Shown: piece after piece, positions 33,120-42,819 of the stretch
Layout: every line of letters begins with the position of its first letter
Position numbering within the stretch: position 1 is the first letter of the stretch
Assembly (NCBI GenBank): GCA_030426085.1
Contig: JAUHYW010000029.1
Coordinates: 1-64,000 of the forward strand
Direction: 5' to 3'
Origin: a bacterium
GTDB lineage: Bacteria > Myxococcota_A > Bradymonadia > UBA7976 > UBA1532
Length of the DNA stretch: 64,000 bases
Notes under the pieces: model-generated
The model's database searches: none
What the model was told of the DNA's origin: nothing
Seen by the model: the letters and a program-made list of their open reading frames with translations, nothing else
Position numbers and translations under genes: made by a program

Positions 33120-35597
33120 TCACCCAGGCCAGGGGCAGGCGAGCCGGAAGCCGATGACCCGGAATCGCTGGTCCACCCGGCTCGCGAAGCGGCCGGCCGG
33201 CCTGCAGAAGAGCGGCCGACTCATCGAGCTGCCCCCCCTCACCTCCCGCATCTCACCCTCAGCCGGCAGACAGCGCGCCCGGCCATCGCTCGGCGGCTCG
33301 CCGACGAAGGTGTCGCAGCACCAGTTCCGAACCGTGCCCGCCATATCCCGCACACCGTAGACGCTCTCGTCCTCGGGGCACTCGCCCACGACGACTGGAC
33401 GCGGTGGCCCGGGGAAGCTCTCCAGCGTACGGGCCCAGCTCGGCTCGAAGTAGTCGCCCCACGGCAACGGCCGCCCGTCGACTCCCCGGGCGGCTTTCTC
33501 CCATTCGAATCCGGTCGGCAAGCGCCACGGAATGCCCATCTGGCGGGCCTTCCATCCGGCGTAGGCCATCGCACCGTGCCAGTCGACCAGGGTCACCGGC
33601 GCGTCGAGTTCGATGGAACCCGAATCGAGATCGTCGACGGGACGCAAGGCATCGCCAATGCTCGCGTAGACCGGCCGGCCGTCGCGATGCCGGGGGACGA
33701 ATCGCTCCCAACCGTCCTCGTTCAGCCTCGAGTCCTCCAGGAACGCCAGCCACTGCCGATGAGTCACCGAGTAGCGCTGGATCACATAGCCGTCGACCCA
33801 CAGCCGACACCGGGGCAGCGGGCTCGGGGCCGACTCATCGCCGCCGAAGATGGCCCAGCCCGGCGGGACGTAGACGTCGTCGGGGCCGAGCAGGCCCGCC
33901 GGCGGCAGCGGGACGGGCCGCGGCTCTGCCTCGCCGGGCGGCACCCCATCCCACCGGCCGCCGCGCTCGAGGTGGATCGGGTAGCGCACCGGCGGCCGGT
34001 CGTCGGCCTCGATCACGGCGAGGTAGCTGCCCCGGCTCAGCACCCGATCGACGATGGGCGTGCGCCCCAGATCCTCACCCGGGGCCGGCACCAGCCGCCG
34101 CTTGTCGAGCACCAGCCGGTGCAGCGTCACCCGGGCGCCGGTGGGCGCGGTGTGCAGCGTCAGCCGCCCCTGCCCGGTCAGCCACTCCGCGTGCGCGCCC
34201 CGATCGTGCTGACGCAGCAACGCCTCGGCCCGGCGGGCGGTGCCCCGGTCGCGGCGGGCCTCGGCCTCGACGAGCCGGGCCCGATGGTGGTCGGCGAGCA
34301 GGGCGTGGGCTTCGTAGAGGTCGGGCACCCGGGTCAGGGCGGCGCCGAGCAGGCCTTCGAAGTCCAGCTCGGCCATGGCCAGCGCATCCGCTTCGCGGCG
34401 GGCCTCGTCCTCGATGGACCACGCGCCGTGCTTGTCGACGGCCGGCGCGTGGCCCGGCACCTGCTGCAACGCCTCGGCCGCCCGCCGCTGCAGCCGGCGC
34501 ACCTCACGCCGGGCCTCGGCGATGCCGCTCACCAGCCCCCGGGCCCGGCCGACGAGCCGCAGCGCCTCGTCCCGCCGACGGGCGCCGTCGAGCCAGTCGA
34601 TGAGCCGCTGCCGCAGCAGCGCCGCCGTCGGGATGCGCCGGTCGGGGTCGGGCTCGGTCGCCCCGACGCAGATCTCGACGAGGTCGGGGGGCAGGGCCTG
34701 CCCGTCGACCCACCGCCGGGGGAAGTCGGCTGGCAGCGGGGTCAGCTCGGGGGCCTCGGCGGGATCGGTGCCGGTCAGCACTTTGAACAGGATGGCCCCG
34801 AGACCAAAGACGTCGGCCCGCACGTCGAGCAGCCGGGGGTCGGCGTAGCACTCGGGCGCAATGTAGCCCCGGGTCCCGGCCGGGCGGCGCTTGGAGCGGC
34901 GGCGCGTGCGCCGGGGGCGCAGGCCCTCGGGCAGCTCGCGGGCCAGCCCCCAGTCCATCACCAGGGCCTCGTCGTAGGCCCCGACCATGATGTTGCGCGG
35001 CTTGAGGTCGCGGTGCACCAGCCCCCGCTCGTGGGCGTGGGCCACCGCGCCGCAGATGCGGGCGACCAGCTCGATCAACCGCCTCAGCCCCAGCCGGGTC
35101 TCGCCCCAGCAGGCCCGCTGCACCACCTCGCCGAGGTGCTCGCCCTCGACCCGCTTCATCGCGAACCACGGCCGCCCGTCGAGGGCCACCCCCCGATCGA
35201 ACACCGGCACGACGCCCGGGTGGGCCAGCCGCACGGTCCGCTCGATCTCGGCGTGGAACCGCTGGCGGGCCCGCTTGCTGGCCTTGGGGCGCACGATCTT
35301 CACCGCGAGGTCGCGGCCGAGGATGTCGTCGTTGACCCGCCACACGTCCCCCTGCCCGCCCCGGGCGATGAGGGTCAGCACGGTGTAGCGGGGGTGCCCC
35401 AGGTCGGGCGCCTCGGGCAGCGACTCGCCGCCCCCGCCGATGCCGGACTGGTCCAACCCCGAGTAGTGGGTGCTGCGATCGCGGGCCGGGGTCGGCGAGC
35501 GGCCGCTCTCGGCGTCGGTGCTGCCGTCGCCGGGGTCGCTCGACAGCCCGTCGGCGGTCGCGCGGGGATCCGCCGGCCGGGCGGTGTCGTCGGTCAT
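33120..35597 (-). CDS. Ser/Thr protein kinase fused to PEGA-like and formylglycine-generating-enzyme-like domains
   Basis: An 825-residue protein. Kinase domain at about 70-345 with glycine loop ARGGQGDVW, Lys in DLAVKIV, catalytic VHRDLKPRNIM (about 196) and a DWG in place of DFG (MDWGLAR), so it should be active. A helical linker follows (about 350-450), then a PEGA-like strand module (HTAPTGARVTLHRL...GSYLAVIEADDRPP), then a C-terminal FGE/SUMF1-type domain (about 572-825) with WRLPTGFEWEKAARG, GGSS and VIGFRLA. Such kinase-FGE fusions are typical of Myxococcota and Planctomycetota. The FGE part is usually a non-catalytic binding fold. No membrane segment. Gap to the FHA/sigma-54 gene is 34 bases. 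Confidence 0.88.
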   Translation of the reverse strand: MTDDTARPADPRATADGLSSDPGDGSTDAESGRSPTPARDRSTHYSGLDQSGIGGGGESLPEAPDLGHPRYTVLTLIARGGQGDVWRVNDDILGRDLAVKIVRPKASKRARQRFHAEIERTVRLAHPGVVPVFDRGVALDGRPWFAMKRVEGEHLGEVVQRACWGETRLGLRRLIELVARICGAVAHAHERGLVHRDLKPRNIMVGAYDEALVMDWGLARELPEGLRPRRTRRRSKRRPAGTRGYIAPECYADPRLLDVRADVFGLGAILFKVLTGTDPAEAPELTPLPADFPRRWVDGQALPPDLVEICVGATEPDPDRRIPTAALLRQRLIDWLDGARRRDEALRLVGRARGLVSGIAEARREVRRLQRRAAEALQQVPGHAPAVDKHGAWSIEDEARREADALAMAELDFEGLLGAALTRVPDLYEAHALLADHHRARLVEAEARRDRGTARRAEALLRQHDRGAHAEWLTGQGRLTLHTAPTGARVTLHRLVLDKRRLVPAPGEDLGRTPIVDRVLSRGSYLAVIEADDRPPVRYPIHLERGGRWDGVPPGEAEPRPVPLPPAGLLGPDDVYVPPGWAIFGGDESAPSPLPRCRLWVDGYVIQRYSVTHRQWLAFLEDSRLNEDGWERFVPRHRDGRPVYASIGDALRPVDDLDSGSIELDAPVTLVDWHGAMAYAGWKARQMGIPWRLPTGFEWEKAARGVDGRPLPWGDYFEPSWARTLESFPGPPRPVVVGECPEDESVYGVRDMAGTVRNWCCDTFVGEPPSDGRARCLPAEGEMREVRGGSSMSRPLFCRPAGRFASRVDQRFRVIGFRLACPWPG

Positions 35598-35631
35598 CGG
35601 CTCGCCTCGGCGGGGACGGGGGCGCCCACCA

Positions 35632-37407
35632 TCATGGCTCGAAGGACAGGCCGAGCCGGCGCAGCCGCTGACGCAGCGCGCGCTCGGTGACCCGAAGACG
35701 GTCTTTGAGCGCGCCGATCCGGCCCCCCTCGGCCTCCCAGACCGACCGCAGATCGGTCTCGGGGATCTTGCTCACCGGCATGATCCCCAGCTCCCGCTCA
35801 GCGTAGCGGGCGAGGCTCGTCTTGGGCACCCCGATCTTGCGCGCGGTGCGGTGGATGCCCCAACCGTTGAGCCGCAGCAGGCGCTGGACCCCGGCCGGGG
35901 TGTAGGTCTGGCCGTCCGACCCGCACAGCAGCGCCGGCTCGGGGTGCACGTCCTCCGGGCCGAGCGCGGGCAGGTCGCCGGTCTCGGCCCGCGAGCGCTG
36001 GTGGGTCTCCGACGCCTCGGACAGCGAGCGGGATGGGGCCCGGCTGACCCCGGTGCTGCGCAGGCCGGTCGAGCGGGCCTCGGTGCTGCGCTCGACCGAG
36101 CGGGTGCTGAGCTTGAAGTGGCTGGTCTCGCCGGTGCGCTGGGTGCTCGGCCGGGTGGGCATCGACGCGTCGCTGCTGTGGCGCAGCCAGCCGAGCTGGG
36201 CCGACTGCTCGACCTGGGGCCGGTCGTGGCTGGCGTGCACCACCTGGTCGGCCATCGACAGGAGCTGGCGCACGTTGCCCGGCCACGGGTAGCGCATCAT
36301 CTGCTGGACCAGCCGGGCGTCGATCCACGGCTTGCCCTTCTCCCGGCCGAGCTCGAGGCGGTCGAGCGCGTCCATCGACTCGAGGCCGTCCCGCAGCCGA
36401 TGCAGGAAGAGCCGGGGCACGTCGTCGGGCCGGGCCCGCAGGGGCGGCACGTCGATCACGATGTTGTGCAGCCGGTAGTAGAGCGGGCCCCGGAACGAGT
36501 TGTCGGCGATCTTGGCCTCGAGGTCGGCGTCGGTCGCCGCCACGACCCGCACGTCGACCGAGACCGGGCGGTTGGTGCCGAGCGGGGTGACCGTCTTCTG
36601 ATCGAGGGCCCGCAGCAGCGTCGGCTGCGCCTCGGGGTGCAACTCGCCGATCTCGTCGAGGAAGAGCGTGCCGCCCTGCGCCGCCCGGAACGCGCCCGGC
36701 TGGTCCGAGATGGCGCCGGTGAACGCCCCCTTGACATGCCCGAAGAGCGTCGCCGAGATGCGCTCGGCCCGCAGCTCACCGCAGTTGATCGGCACGAACG
36801 TCCGAGCCCGGCGCCAGCTCGCGTTGTGGATGCCGGCGGCGACCAGCTCCTTGCCCGAGCCGGTCTCCCCCCGGATGAGCACCGGGCGGTCGAAGCAGGC
36901 CGCCTTGTCGACCGCCAGCCGCAGCCGACGGATGGCGGCGCTGTCCCCGACCATCTCGTGGCGGCTCATCGCCGGGGGCACCTCGGGCATCGGGTGCAGG
37001 GCGAGCAGCAGCCGGTGGCTGACGTCGATGAGCAGCATACGCTCCTCGATCTGCTCCCGGCTCCAGGTGCGGCGGGTCTGGAGCCGCACCCCGTCGACAT
37101 ACGGCCCCGGCCGGTCGGCCGGCGGCGAGATGCTGACGGTGCTCTCGGCGATGTCGATGAAGATCGGCCGCCGGGTCACCATGTGGGTGTCGAGGCAGCG
37201 GGCCGCGCCCCCGTCGACGTCGTGGAACTCCACGTCGTAGCGCGACAGCACCGTGCGCCCCGGCCCCAGGCGGGCGATCTCGCCGACCCGGGATACATCG
37301 GGGTGCCAGGCGATGGTCAGCCCCAGCGGCACGATGCGATGCGTGTCGTCGTGATCGGGGACCGTCGCGTCCCCTTCGAAGGTCTTCCGGTCGTCGTGGC
37401 TCCCCAT
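35632..37407 (-). CDS. FHA-domain sigma-54-dependent transcription activator
   Basis: A 591-residue activator of RpoN-dependent promoters. The N-terminal ~120 residues fit an FHA phosphothreonine-binding domain (PGRTVLSRYDVEF...TRRPIFIDI). The AAA+ domain has Walker A GETGSGKELVAAG (about 180), the RpoN-contact loop GAFTGA (about 225), Walker B TLFLDEIGEL, and PWPGNVRQLLSM (about 370). After a long Ser/Thr/Arg-rich linker come two C-terminal helix-turn-helix motifs (IHRTARKIGVPKTSLARYA and KDRLRVTERALRQRLRRLGL). Kinases next door often control such FHA regulators by phosphorylation, so it probably pairs with the kinase-FGE protein encoded just downstream. Confidence 0.9.
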   Translation of the reverse strand: MGSHDDRKTFEGDATVPDHDDTHRIVPLGLTIAWHPDVSRVGEIARLGPGRTVLSRYDVEFHDVDGGAARCLDTHMVTRRPIFIDIAESTVSISPPADRPGPYVDGVRLQTRRTWSREQIEERMLLIDVSHRLLLALHPMPEVPPAMSRHEMVGDSAAIRRLRLAVDKAACFDRPVLIRGETGSGKELVAAGIHNASWRRARTFVPINCGELRAERISATLFGHVKGAFTGAISDQPGAFRAAQGGTLFLDEIGELHPEAQPTLLRALDQKTVTPLGTNRPVSVDVRVVAATDADLEAKIADNSFRGPLYYRLHNIVIDVPPLRARPDDVPRLFLHRLRDGLESMDALDRLELGREKGKPWIDARLVQQMMRYPWPGNVRQLLSMADQVVHASHDRPQVEQSAQLGWLRHSSDASMPTRPSTQRTGETSHFKLSTRSVERSTEARSTGLRSTGVSRAPSRSLSEASETHQRSRAETGDLPALGPEDVHPEPALLCGSDGQTYTPAGVQRLLRLNGWGIHRTARKIGVPKTSLARYAERELGIMPVSKIPETDLRSVWEAEGGRIGALKDRLRVTERALRQRLRRLGLSFEP

Positions 37408-37505
37408 AATCCCGCATCATGCCTGACCCGCGCCTGCAGCAACACCGGGCGGGTATAACGTCAGCATAACAGCACGCCGAAACCGGGTACGGTATCGGCG
37501 TGCGG

Positions 37506-40133
37506 TCAATCGCACCCCGGCAGCTCGATCGGCGTGACCGGCCCCGGCCCGACCGGGGTCACGCCGCCCCCGTCCCGATCGACCCACAGGGGGTTGCTCA
37601 GCGCAAAGACCGGGCGCGACGGGCGCACGTGGGCCAGCGCGTCGTCGCCCAGGGCCAGCAGGATCACCGAGCCGTCCCGCTCGACGGGCACCTCGATGAC
37701 CCCGTCGAAGTCGACGATGTCCGCCGCCGCGCTCTCCACCGGCACCTCGGCGACCTGCGCCCCGTCGACGAAGGCCACGATGCGATGCACCGCGGCGTAG
37801 GGCGGGGTCCGCACCCGCACCCGCAGCGGCAGCACGTCGGCGTCCAGCTCGATCTCGTCCCCCGGCAGGCGCCCGTCGGGGAAGTCCATCACCGCGCCCC
37901 CGCCCACGAACACCTGCCCCGCCTGCACCGCGCCGATGATCTCCTCGGCGGTGACCCGCGCCGGGTCGAGCGCGGGCACGTAGTTGCGGGGGTAGCCGGC
38001 CGAGGCCCCGAGCGAGTGGCTGTCGGAGTTGCCCACCCCGGTCACCCGCAGCCCCTGGTTGAGCAGCCCCATCCAGTCGGCGAGGAGCTGGCAGGTGTCG
38101 CTGGCCCGATTGGCGATCTCCATGCTGTCGAAGTCGGCGGTGAACCGATCGGCGGGCAGCTCTTCGACAGGCGTCTCGGCGGTGTAGCCGGTGTGCGTGA
38201 AGAGCCCCGAGCTCTCGCGGGCGTGGTTCATCTGCACCAGCCCCGCGCCCCGCTCCCGGGCCGAGGCCACCAGCTCGGGCACCGTGCGGATGCGCCACTG
38301 GCCGTCTTCGAGGATGGGCAGCGGCGGCGCGCCCCCGGCCCCGGCGTGGGCGTCGTAGCGCAGCCCGTAGGCCCCGATGTGGGTGAAGGTCGGCGAGATC
38401 TCGACCCCGGCGAACGGCACCACGATGCGATCGGCGAGCCCCTCCCGGGCGGCGAGGCCCTGGTAGTCGTAGATCACGTCGTGCTCGCTGGGCACCATGA
38501 ACTGCACCCCCTCGGCGAGGTTGGCCAGCACCCGGTCGAGCACCGGGATCTCGCTGTCGATGCTGGGCGAGGCGTGCTGATGGAACTCCCCGGCGGCCCA
38601 GCCCTCGAGCGGGATGACCTCTTCGAGCACGACCTCGACGTCGAGCGCCTCGCCCGCGACGAGGTCGAACGCCCGGGTGTCGACGGTGTAGTGCCAGCCG
38701 CGGGTGGTCTCCATGGTCCACGCGCCGGCCGGCAGGCGCAGCGCGCGATCGTCGCGCACGAGGACCCGCCGCCCCGCGGGCCCGGCGAGGTCGACCCGGG
38801 CCACCAGCGGCGCGCCGTCGGCGTCGCGCACCGAGATGCGCAGCGTGGCCGGCTCGGGCGGCGCGACCGCCGCCTCGGCGCCGGCGGGGGTCACCTGGAC
38901 CACCTCGGTGAAGGCGCCGCCGGGCCAGTCGTGCGCGGTCAGCCCGTAGGCCCCCGGCGCGACCATCGCCGTGGCCCGGCCCTCGGCGTCGAGCAGCACC
39001 CGGGTCGGCTCGGGGCCGTCGACGTCGAGCCGCAGGCCGGGGGGACCGGTGATGATCAGCGGGGCCGCCTCGGGCGACGGACGGCGCACGCTCTCCACGT
39101 CGCCGCTCCCGATCTGCAACCGCCGCCGCACGAGCGCGGTGTCGCCCGGCCGCAGCGAGAGCTGGTCGGACTGGGTGGCGGTGACCGGCAGCAGATCGAG
39201 CGCCACGAGGGGGAAGATGCCCAGCGGCCCGTCGGGGCGGGACCAGCCGTAGCTCACCCCCGGGGCCTCGGCGACGAGCAGATCGGGCGTGTCGCCGATC
39301 CCGAGCACCGGCGGGAAGGGGCGGGTCTGATCACCCCCGTAGAAGAGATCGACGACCCGCACCAGGGCCGGCGTGTCTCGCCCGCCGACCCAGGTGAGGA
39401 TGTCGACCGCATCGCTGTCCGGGGCCAGCCGGAACTCGGTGACCACCGGCAGGGGCGGCGGCACGAACGAGCCCGGCAGGATGCCTTGGATGATCAGCGC
39501 GCCCCCGGCGGTGCCCTCGGTGCGGATGACGGCCGGGCCGCCGTCCGCGCCGTCGCGCACGATGCCGATGCGCTCGACCGAGACCTCGCCCATCGCGATC
39601 GTGTGGATGACCTCGCGGAGGTAGTCCCCGTGCAGCCAGTCCTCGGCCTCGGGGTCGACCCGGATCGCGTCGATCAGGTTGCCCCCGGCGAAGGTGAACT
39701 GCCCATAGCTGCGCTCGGCTTGGATGCACAGCGCAATGACGGCGTTGTCCAGCCGGAAGTCGCCGACCCGGCAGTGGGCCTCGACTCCGGTGATGCGCTC
39801 GTCGTCGGCGTCGACCCGGCCGGCGCGGGCGGTGCCGACCGCGGCGGGCATGGTCAGGTCGTCGGCCCCGGGCAGATCGGGCTCGCCGGGGGTCGGCGGC
39901 TCGTCGGGCACCCGCGGCGGCGCGGCGTCGGGGCCGGCGTCGACCCCGGCGTCGAGCGCGCCATCCGGGGCATCGGGCGCGCCGTCCGGCTCATCGGGCA
40001 GCGGCCGCGCGTCCCGGTCGACGTAGGCGTCCACCTCCCCGGCGGCCACCGGCGCGCCGTCGTCGCAGCCGGCGCCCAGGGCGGCGGCCCACGCCACCGC
40101 CAGCCACAACCGGCCCGCTCCCGCTCTCGTCAT
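37506..40133 (-). CDS. Large lipoprotein of the CehA/McbA PHP metallohydrolase family
   Basis: An 875-residue lipoprotein with lipobox ALGAGC (Cys23), an Asp/Pro linker to about 90, beta-rich domains (about 100-480), and a C-terminal PHP-type metal-binding domain. The motifs are GEFHQHASPSIDSE (first His pair, about 505), VPSEHDVIYDY, FAGVEISPTFTHIGAYG, QMNHARES and GNSDSHSLG (about 695), all retained, so it should bind two or three metals and hydrolyse a phosphate or carbamate ester. The substrate is unknown. Periplasmic or surface location follows from the lipobox. A 98-bp gap with AT-rich TATAAC separates it from the regulator gene. Confidence 0.82.
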   Translation of the reverse strand: MTRAGAGRLWLAVAWAAALGAGCDDGAPVAAGEVDAYVDRDARPLPDEPDGAPDAPDGALDAGVDAGPDAAPPRVPDEPPTPGEPDLPGADDLTMPAAVGTARAGRVDADDERITGVEAHCRVGDFRLDNAVIALCIQAERSYGQFTFAGGNLIDAIRVDPEAEDWLHGDYLREVIHTIAMGEVSVERIGIVRDGADGGPAVIRTEGTAGGALIIQGILPGSFVPPPLPVVTEFRLAPDSDAVDILTWVGGRDTPALVRVVDLFYGGDQTRPFPPVLGIGDTPDLLVAEAPGVSYGWSRPDGPLGIFPLVALDLLPVTATQSDQLSLRPGDTALVRRRLQIGSGDVESVRRPSPEAAPLIITGPPGLRLDVDGPEPTRVLLDAEGRATAMVAPGAYGLTAHDWPGGAFTEVVQVTPAGAEAAVAPPEPATLRISVRDADGAPLVARVDLAGPAGRRVLVRDDRALRLPAGAWTMETTRGWHYTVDTRAFDLVAGEALDVEVVLEEVIPLEGWAAGEFHQHASPSIDSEIPVLDRVLANLAEGVQFMVPSEHDVIYDYQGLAAREGLADRIVVPFAGVEISPTFTHIGAYGLRYDAHAGAGGAPPLPILEDGQWRIRTVPELVASARERGAGLVQMNHARESSGLFTHTGYTAETPVEELPADRFTADFDSMEIANRASDTCQLLADWMGLLNQGLRVTGVGNSDSHSLGASAGYPRNYVPALDPARVTAEEIIGAVQAGQVFVGGGAVMDFPDGRLPGDEIELDADVLPLRVRVRTPPYAAVHRIVAFVDGAQVAEVPVESAAADIVDFDGVIEVPVERDGSVILLALGDDALAHVRPSRPVFALSNPLWVDRDGGGVTPVGPGPVTPIELPGCD

Positions 40134-40394
40134 GTCCGCCTCCCCGGCTTCGGCCCGACACGGGCGGCAGGCAGCATACGGGGACGGCCCGGCCGACGCG
40201 AGCGTCAGACGCAGTAGACCGTAAGCCGTCGTCTCCCAAGCGTACTCCGCCGCGCCCCGCGTCGGGCCCGATGTCTCCGGGTGGGATACCGCTTACGGAT
40301 GTATCCCATCGGGCATGTGCGAGGCGGTTGACCTGATCCCCCCGCACTCCGAGGATGGGGCCGACCGCGGCGTGGACCGCGAGAGGAGGTGGGC
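40134..40394. promoter_or_regulatory. Divergent gap with an 8-bp inverted repeat
   Basis: TGGGATAC (40,282-40,289) and GTATCCCA (40,301-40,308) form a perfect inverted repeat around 11 bases, placed 87 bases before the Cys-rich lipoprotein start. GTAAGC near 40,220 and GCTTAC at 40,291-40,296 are another, wider pair. Possible operator; no clear -35/-10 found. Confidence 0.4.
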
Positions 40395-42800
40395 GTGCTT
40401 CGTTCCCCATGTGGACCGCTCCTGGCGCTGCTCGCGCTGGGGTGTGCCGGCGTGACCCAGGAGCCGCTCGACGGCGGATCCGGCCGGGACGCGGCGGTGT
40501 CGTGCGTGCCCGAAGACTGCCCCTCGGGGGCGTGCGACGAGCGGACCGGGACCTGCCTGCCCGGCGGCTGCGCGACCGACGCCGACTGCACCGGCGGCCG
40601 GGTCTGCGATGCGGCGACGGGCGCCTGCGTGCTGCCCTCGGGGTGCAGCCCCGGCGAGTGCGAGGACGGGCAGTACTGCGCCGCCGACGGGGCCTGCGTG
40701 CCGTTCGGGGCCAGCCTGTGCAGCACCTGCGGGGAGAACGTGGACTGCGGCGGCGCCGACGATCGCTGCGTGCAGGTCGCCGGGGGGCGGGTGTGCGCGG
40801 TGGCCTGCGCCGCCGACGGGACCTGCTCGAGCGGGCTCACCTGCGTCGACGGTCAGTGCATCCCGGTCGCCGGGTGCGGGCCGTGCGTGGGCCTCGACTG
40901 CGGCGCCGACGAGGTGTGTGATCCGGCGGCCGGGGCCTGCGTGGGCTCGTGCGCCGCCGCCGGCGCCGCGCCGTGCCCCCCGCCGACGACGTGTCAGGCC
41001 GACGGGCTGTGCCGCCAGTGCCTCGACGACAGCCAGTGCGACACCGAGGACGGGTTCCGCTGCGAGCCGACCCGCAACCGCTGCATCCAGTGCACCTCGG
41101 ACGACGAGTGCGACGTGGGCCGATGCGACGCCCGCGGGCGCTGCCGGGAGTGCACCGGCAACGACGACTGCGCCGAGGGGGTGTGCGACATCGGCGACGG
41201 GGTCTGCGTCGACTGCCTCGACGACAGCCACTGCCCGATGGGGGTGTGCGACGCCGACGCCGAGGCGTGCGTGCAGTGCATCTCCAACGACCACTGCCCC
41301 GACGGCGGGGTGTGCCAGCCCGAGACCCGACAGTGCGTGGGCTGCGTGGCCGACGGCGACTGCCCCGGCGGCGCGGTGTGCGAAGGCGCCCTGTGCGTCG
41401 AGTGCCGCGAGGCGGCCGACTGCGGCGGCGGGGCCTGCGTCGAGCAGCGCTGCGTGACCTGCGCGATGGACGCCGACTGCCCCGAGGGTCAGCGCTGCGA
41501 GGCCGACGCCGCCGGCGGCGCCCGCTGCGTGGCCTGCCTGGTGGACGCCGACTGCCCCGGCGAGCGGTGTGATCCGGCCAGCCGGCAGTGCGTGCGCTGC
41601 CTCGCCGACGGCGACTGCCCCGACGGGGTCTGCGTCGACGCCCTGTGCGTCGCCTGCCGGGTCGACGGCGACTGCCCGGGCAACGCGGTGTGCCGCGGGC
41701 AGCAGTGTGTGGGCTGCGCCGCCGACGCCGACTGCGGCCAGCAGTACTGCCTCGACGAGACCTGCGTGCCGTGCCGGGGCGACGCCGACTGCGCCGCGCC
41801 CGACCCCCGCTGCGTGCCCCGGCTGGGCGGCTGCGTCGCCTGCGCCGAAGACGTGGACTGCCCGGCGGGGGTGTGCGACGCCGAGCGCGGGCGCTGCGTG
41901 GGCTGCCGCGACGACGGCGACTGCCCCGGGCGCTGCGACGGCGGCCGCTGCGTGCAGTGCCTGGGCGACGCCGACTGCGCCGACGGGGCGTGCCTCGTCG
42001 CCCAGCAGCGCTGCGTGGAGTGCGTGCGCGACGCCGACTGCCCGACGGGCGCCTGCGGCAACGACAACACCTGCCGCACCTGCCTCGACGCCGCCGATTG
42101 CCCCGCCGATCAGGTCTGCGACCGCCAGCGCGACCGCTGCGTGGCCTGCCTGCAAGACGGCGACTGCCCCGGGGCCCGGGTGTGCGACGTCGACCGCTTC
42201 GCCTGCCGCAACTGCCGGGGCGACTTCGACTGCGGCCCCAACCAGCTCTGCGATCTGGCCGCCGATCGGTGCCTGGAGTGCGAGAACAACGCCGACTGCA
42301 ACCAGGACGACGACCGCCCGGTGTGCGACGTGGCCGCCGGCCTGTGCGTGCAGTGCGTCGACGACGCCACCTGCCCCGCGGGCCAGATCTGCCGGGGCGA
42401 CGGCACCTGCGGCCCGTGCGCCAACGACGGCGACTGCGGCGGGGCGACCCCGGTGTGCAGCGCGTCGCTGGGCATCTGCGTCGAGTGCCGAGCCGACGGG
42501 ATGTGCCCCGGGGGCAACGTGTGCAACGCCGCCGCCGGTCGCTGCATGAACCCCGACGCCATCTGCGCGGAAGACGCCGACTGCGGCGCCGATCGGGCCT
42601 GCGATCTGGTCACCCGGAGCTGCTATGCCCTGGACGGCTCCTGCCGGAGCAACTTCGACTGCCGCCCGACCCAGATCTGCCAGTTCGACCTGTTCTCCGG
42701 CGGCCTGGTGTGCGTCGGCTGCGGGTTCCTCGGGCTGCCCATCTTCTCGTGCCCCGACACCCAGATCTGCTTCCTGAATGTCTGCCGCCCCGCCGAGTGA
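40395..42800 (+). CDS. 801-residue cysteine-rich repeat lipoprotein
   Basis: A lipoprotein with lipobox LALGC (Cys near 17) and then more than thirty short Cys units almost to the end, most of the form C-x-x-D-x-D-C-P-x-G-x-x-C (for example CVADGDCPGGAVC), each about 22-26 residues. Nearly all Cys are in a regular two-by-two spacing, suggesting a long disulphide-braced rod. No enzyme motif is seen. GTG 40,395 has GGAGG five bases upstream; GTG 40,389 is part of that ribosome site. Same family style as the lipoprotein at 3,218-5,698 but without its C-terminal domains. The MopE-type lipoprotein follows after 19 bases, probably in one operon. Confidence 0.78.
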   Translation: MLRSPCGPLLALLALGCAGVTQEPLDGGSGRDAAVSCVPEDCPSGACDERTGTCLPGGCATDADCTGGRVCDAATGACVLPSGCSPGECEDGQYCAADGACVPFGASLCSTCGENVDCGGADDRCVQVAGGRVCAVACAADGTCSSGLTCVDGQCIPVAGCGPCVGLDCGADEVCDPAAGACVGSCAAAGAAPCPPPTTCQADGLCRQCLDDSQCDTEDGFRCEPTRNRCIQCTSDDECDVGRCDARGRCRECTGNDDCAEGVCDIGDGVCVDCLDDSHCPMGVCDADAEACVQCISNDHCPDGGVCQPETRQCVGCVADGDCPGGAVCEGALCVECREAADCGGGACVEQRCVTCAMDADCPEGQRCEADAAGGARCVACLVDADCPGERCDPASRQCVRCLADGDCPDGVCVDALCVACRVDGDCPGNAVCRGQQCVGCAADADCGQQYCLDETCVPCRGDADCAAPDPRCVPRLGGCVACAEDVDCPAGVCDAERGRCVGCRDDGDCPGRCDGGRCVQCLGDADCADGACLVAQQRCVECVRDADCPTGACGNDNTCRTCLDAADCPADQVCDRQRDRCVACLQDGDCPGARVCDVDRFACRNCRGDFDCGPNQLCDLAADRCLECENNADCNQDDDRPVCDVAAGLCVQCVDDATCPAGQICRGDGTCGPCANDGDCGGATPVCSASLGICVECRADGMCPGGNVCNAAAGRCMNPDAICAEDADCGADRACDLVTRSCYALDGSCRSNFDCRPTQICQFDLFSGGLVCVGCGFLGLPIFSCPDTQICFLNVCRPAE

Positions 42801-42819
42801 CGGGGGCGAGAGGATGCCC

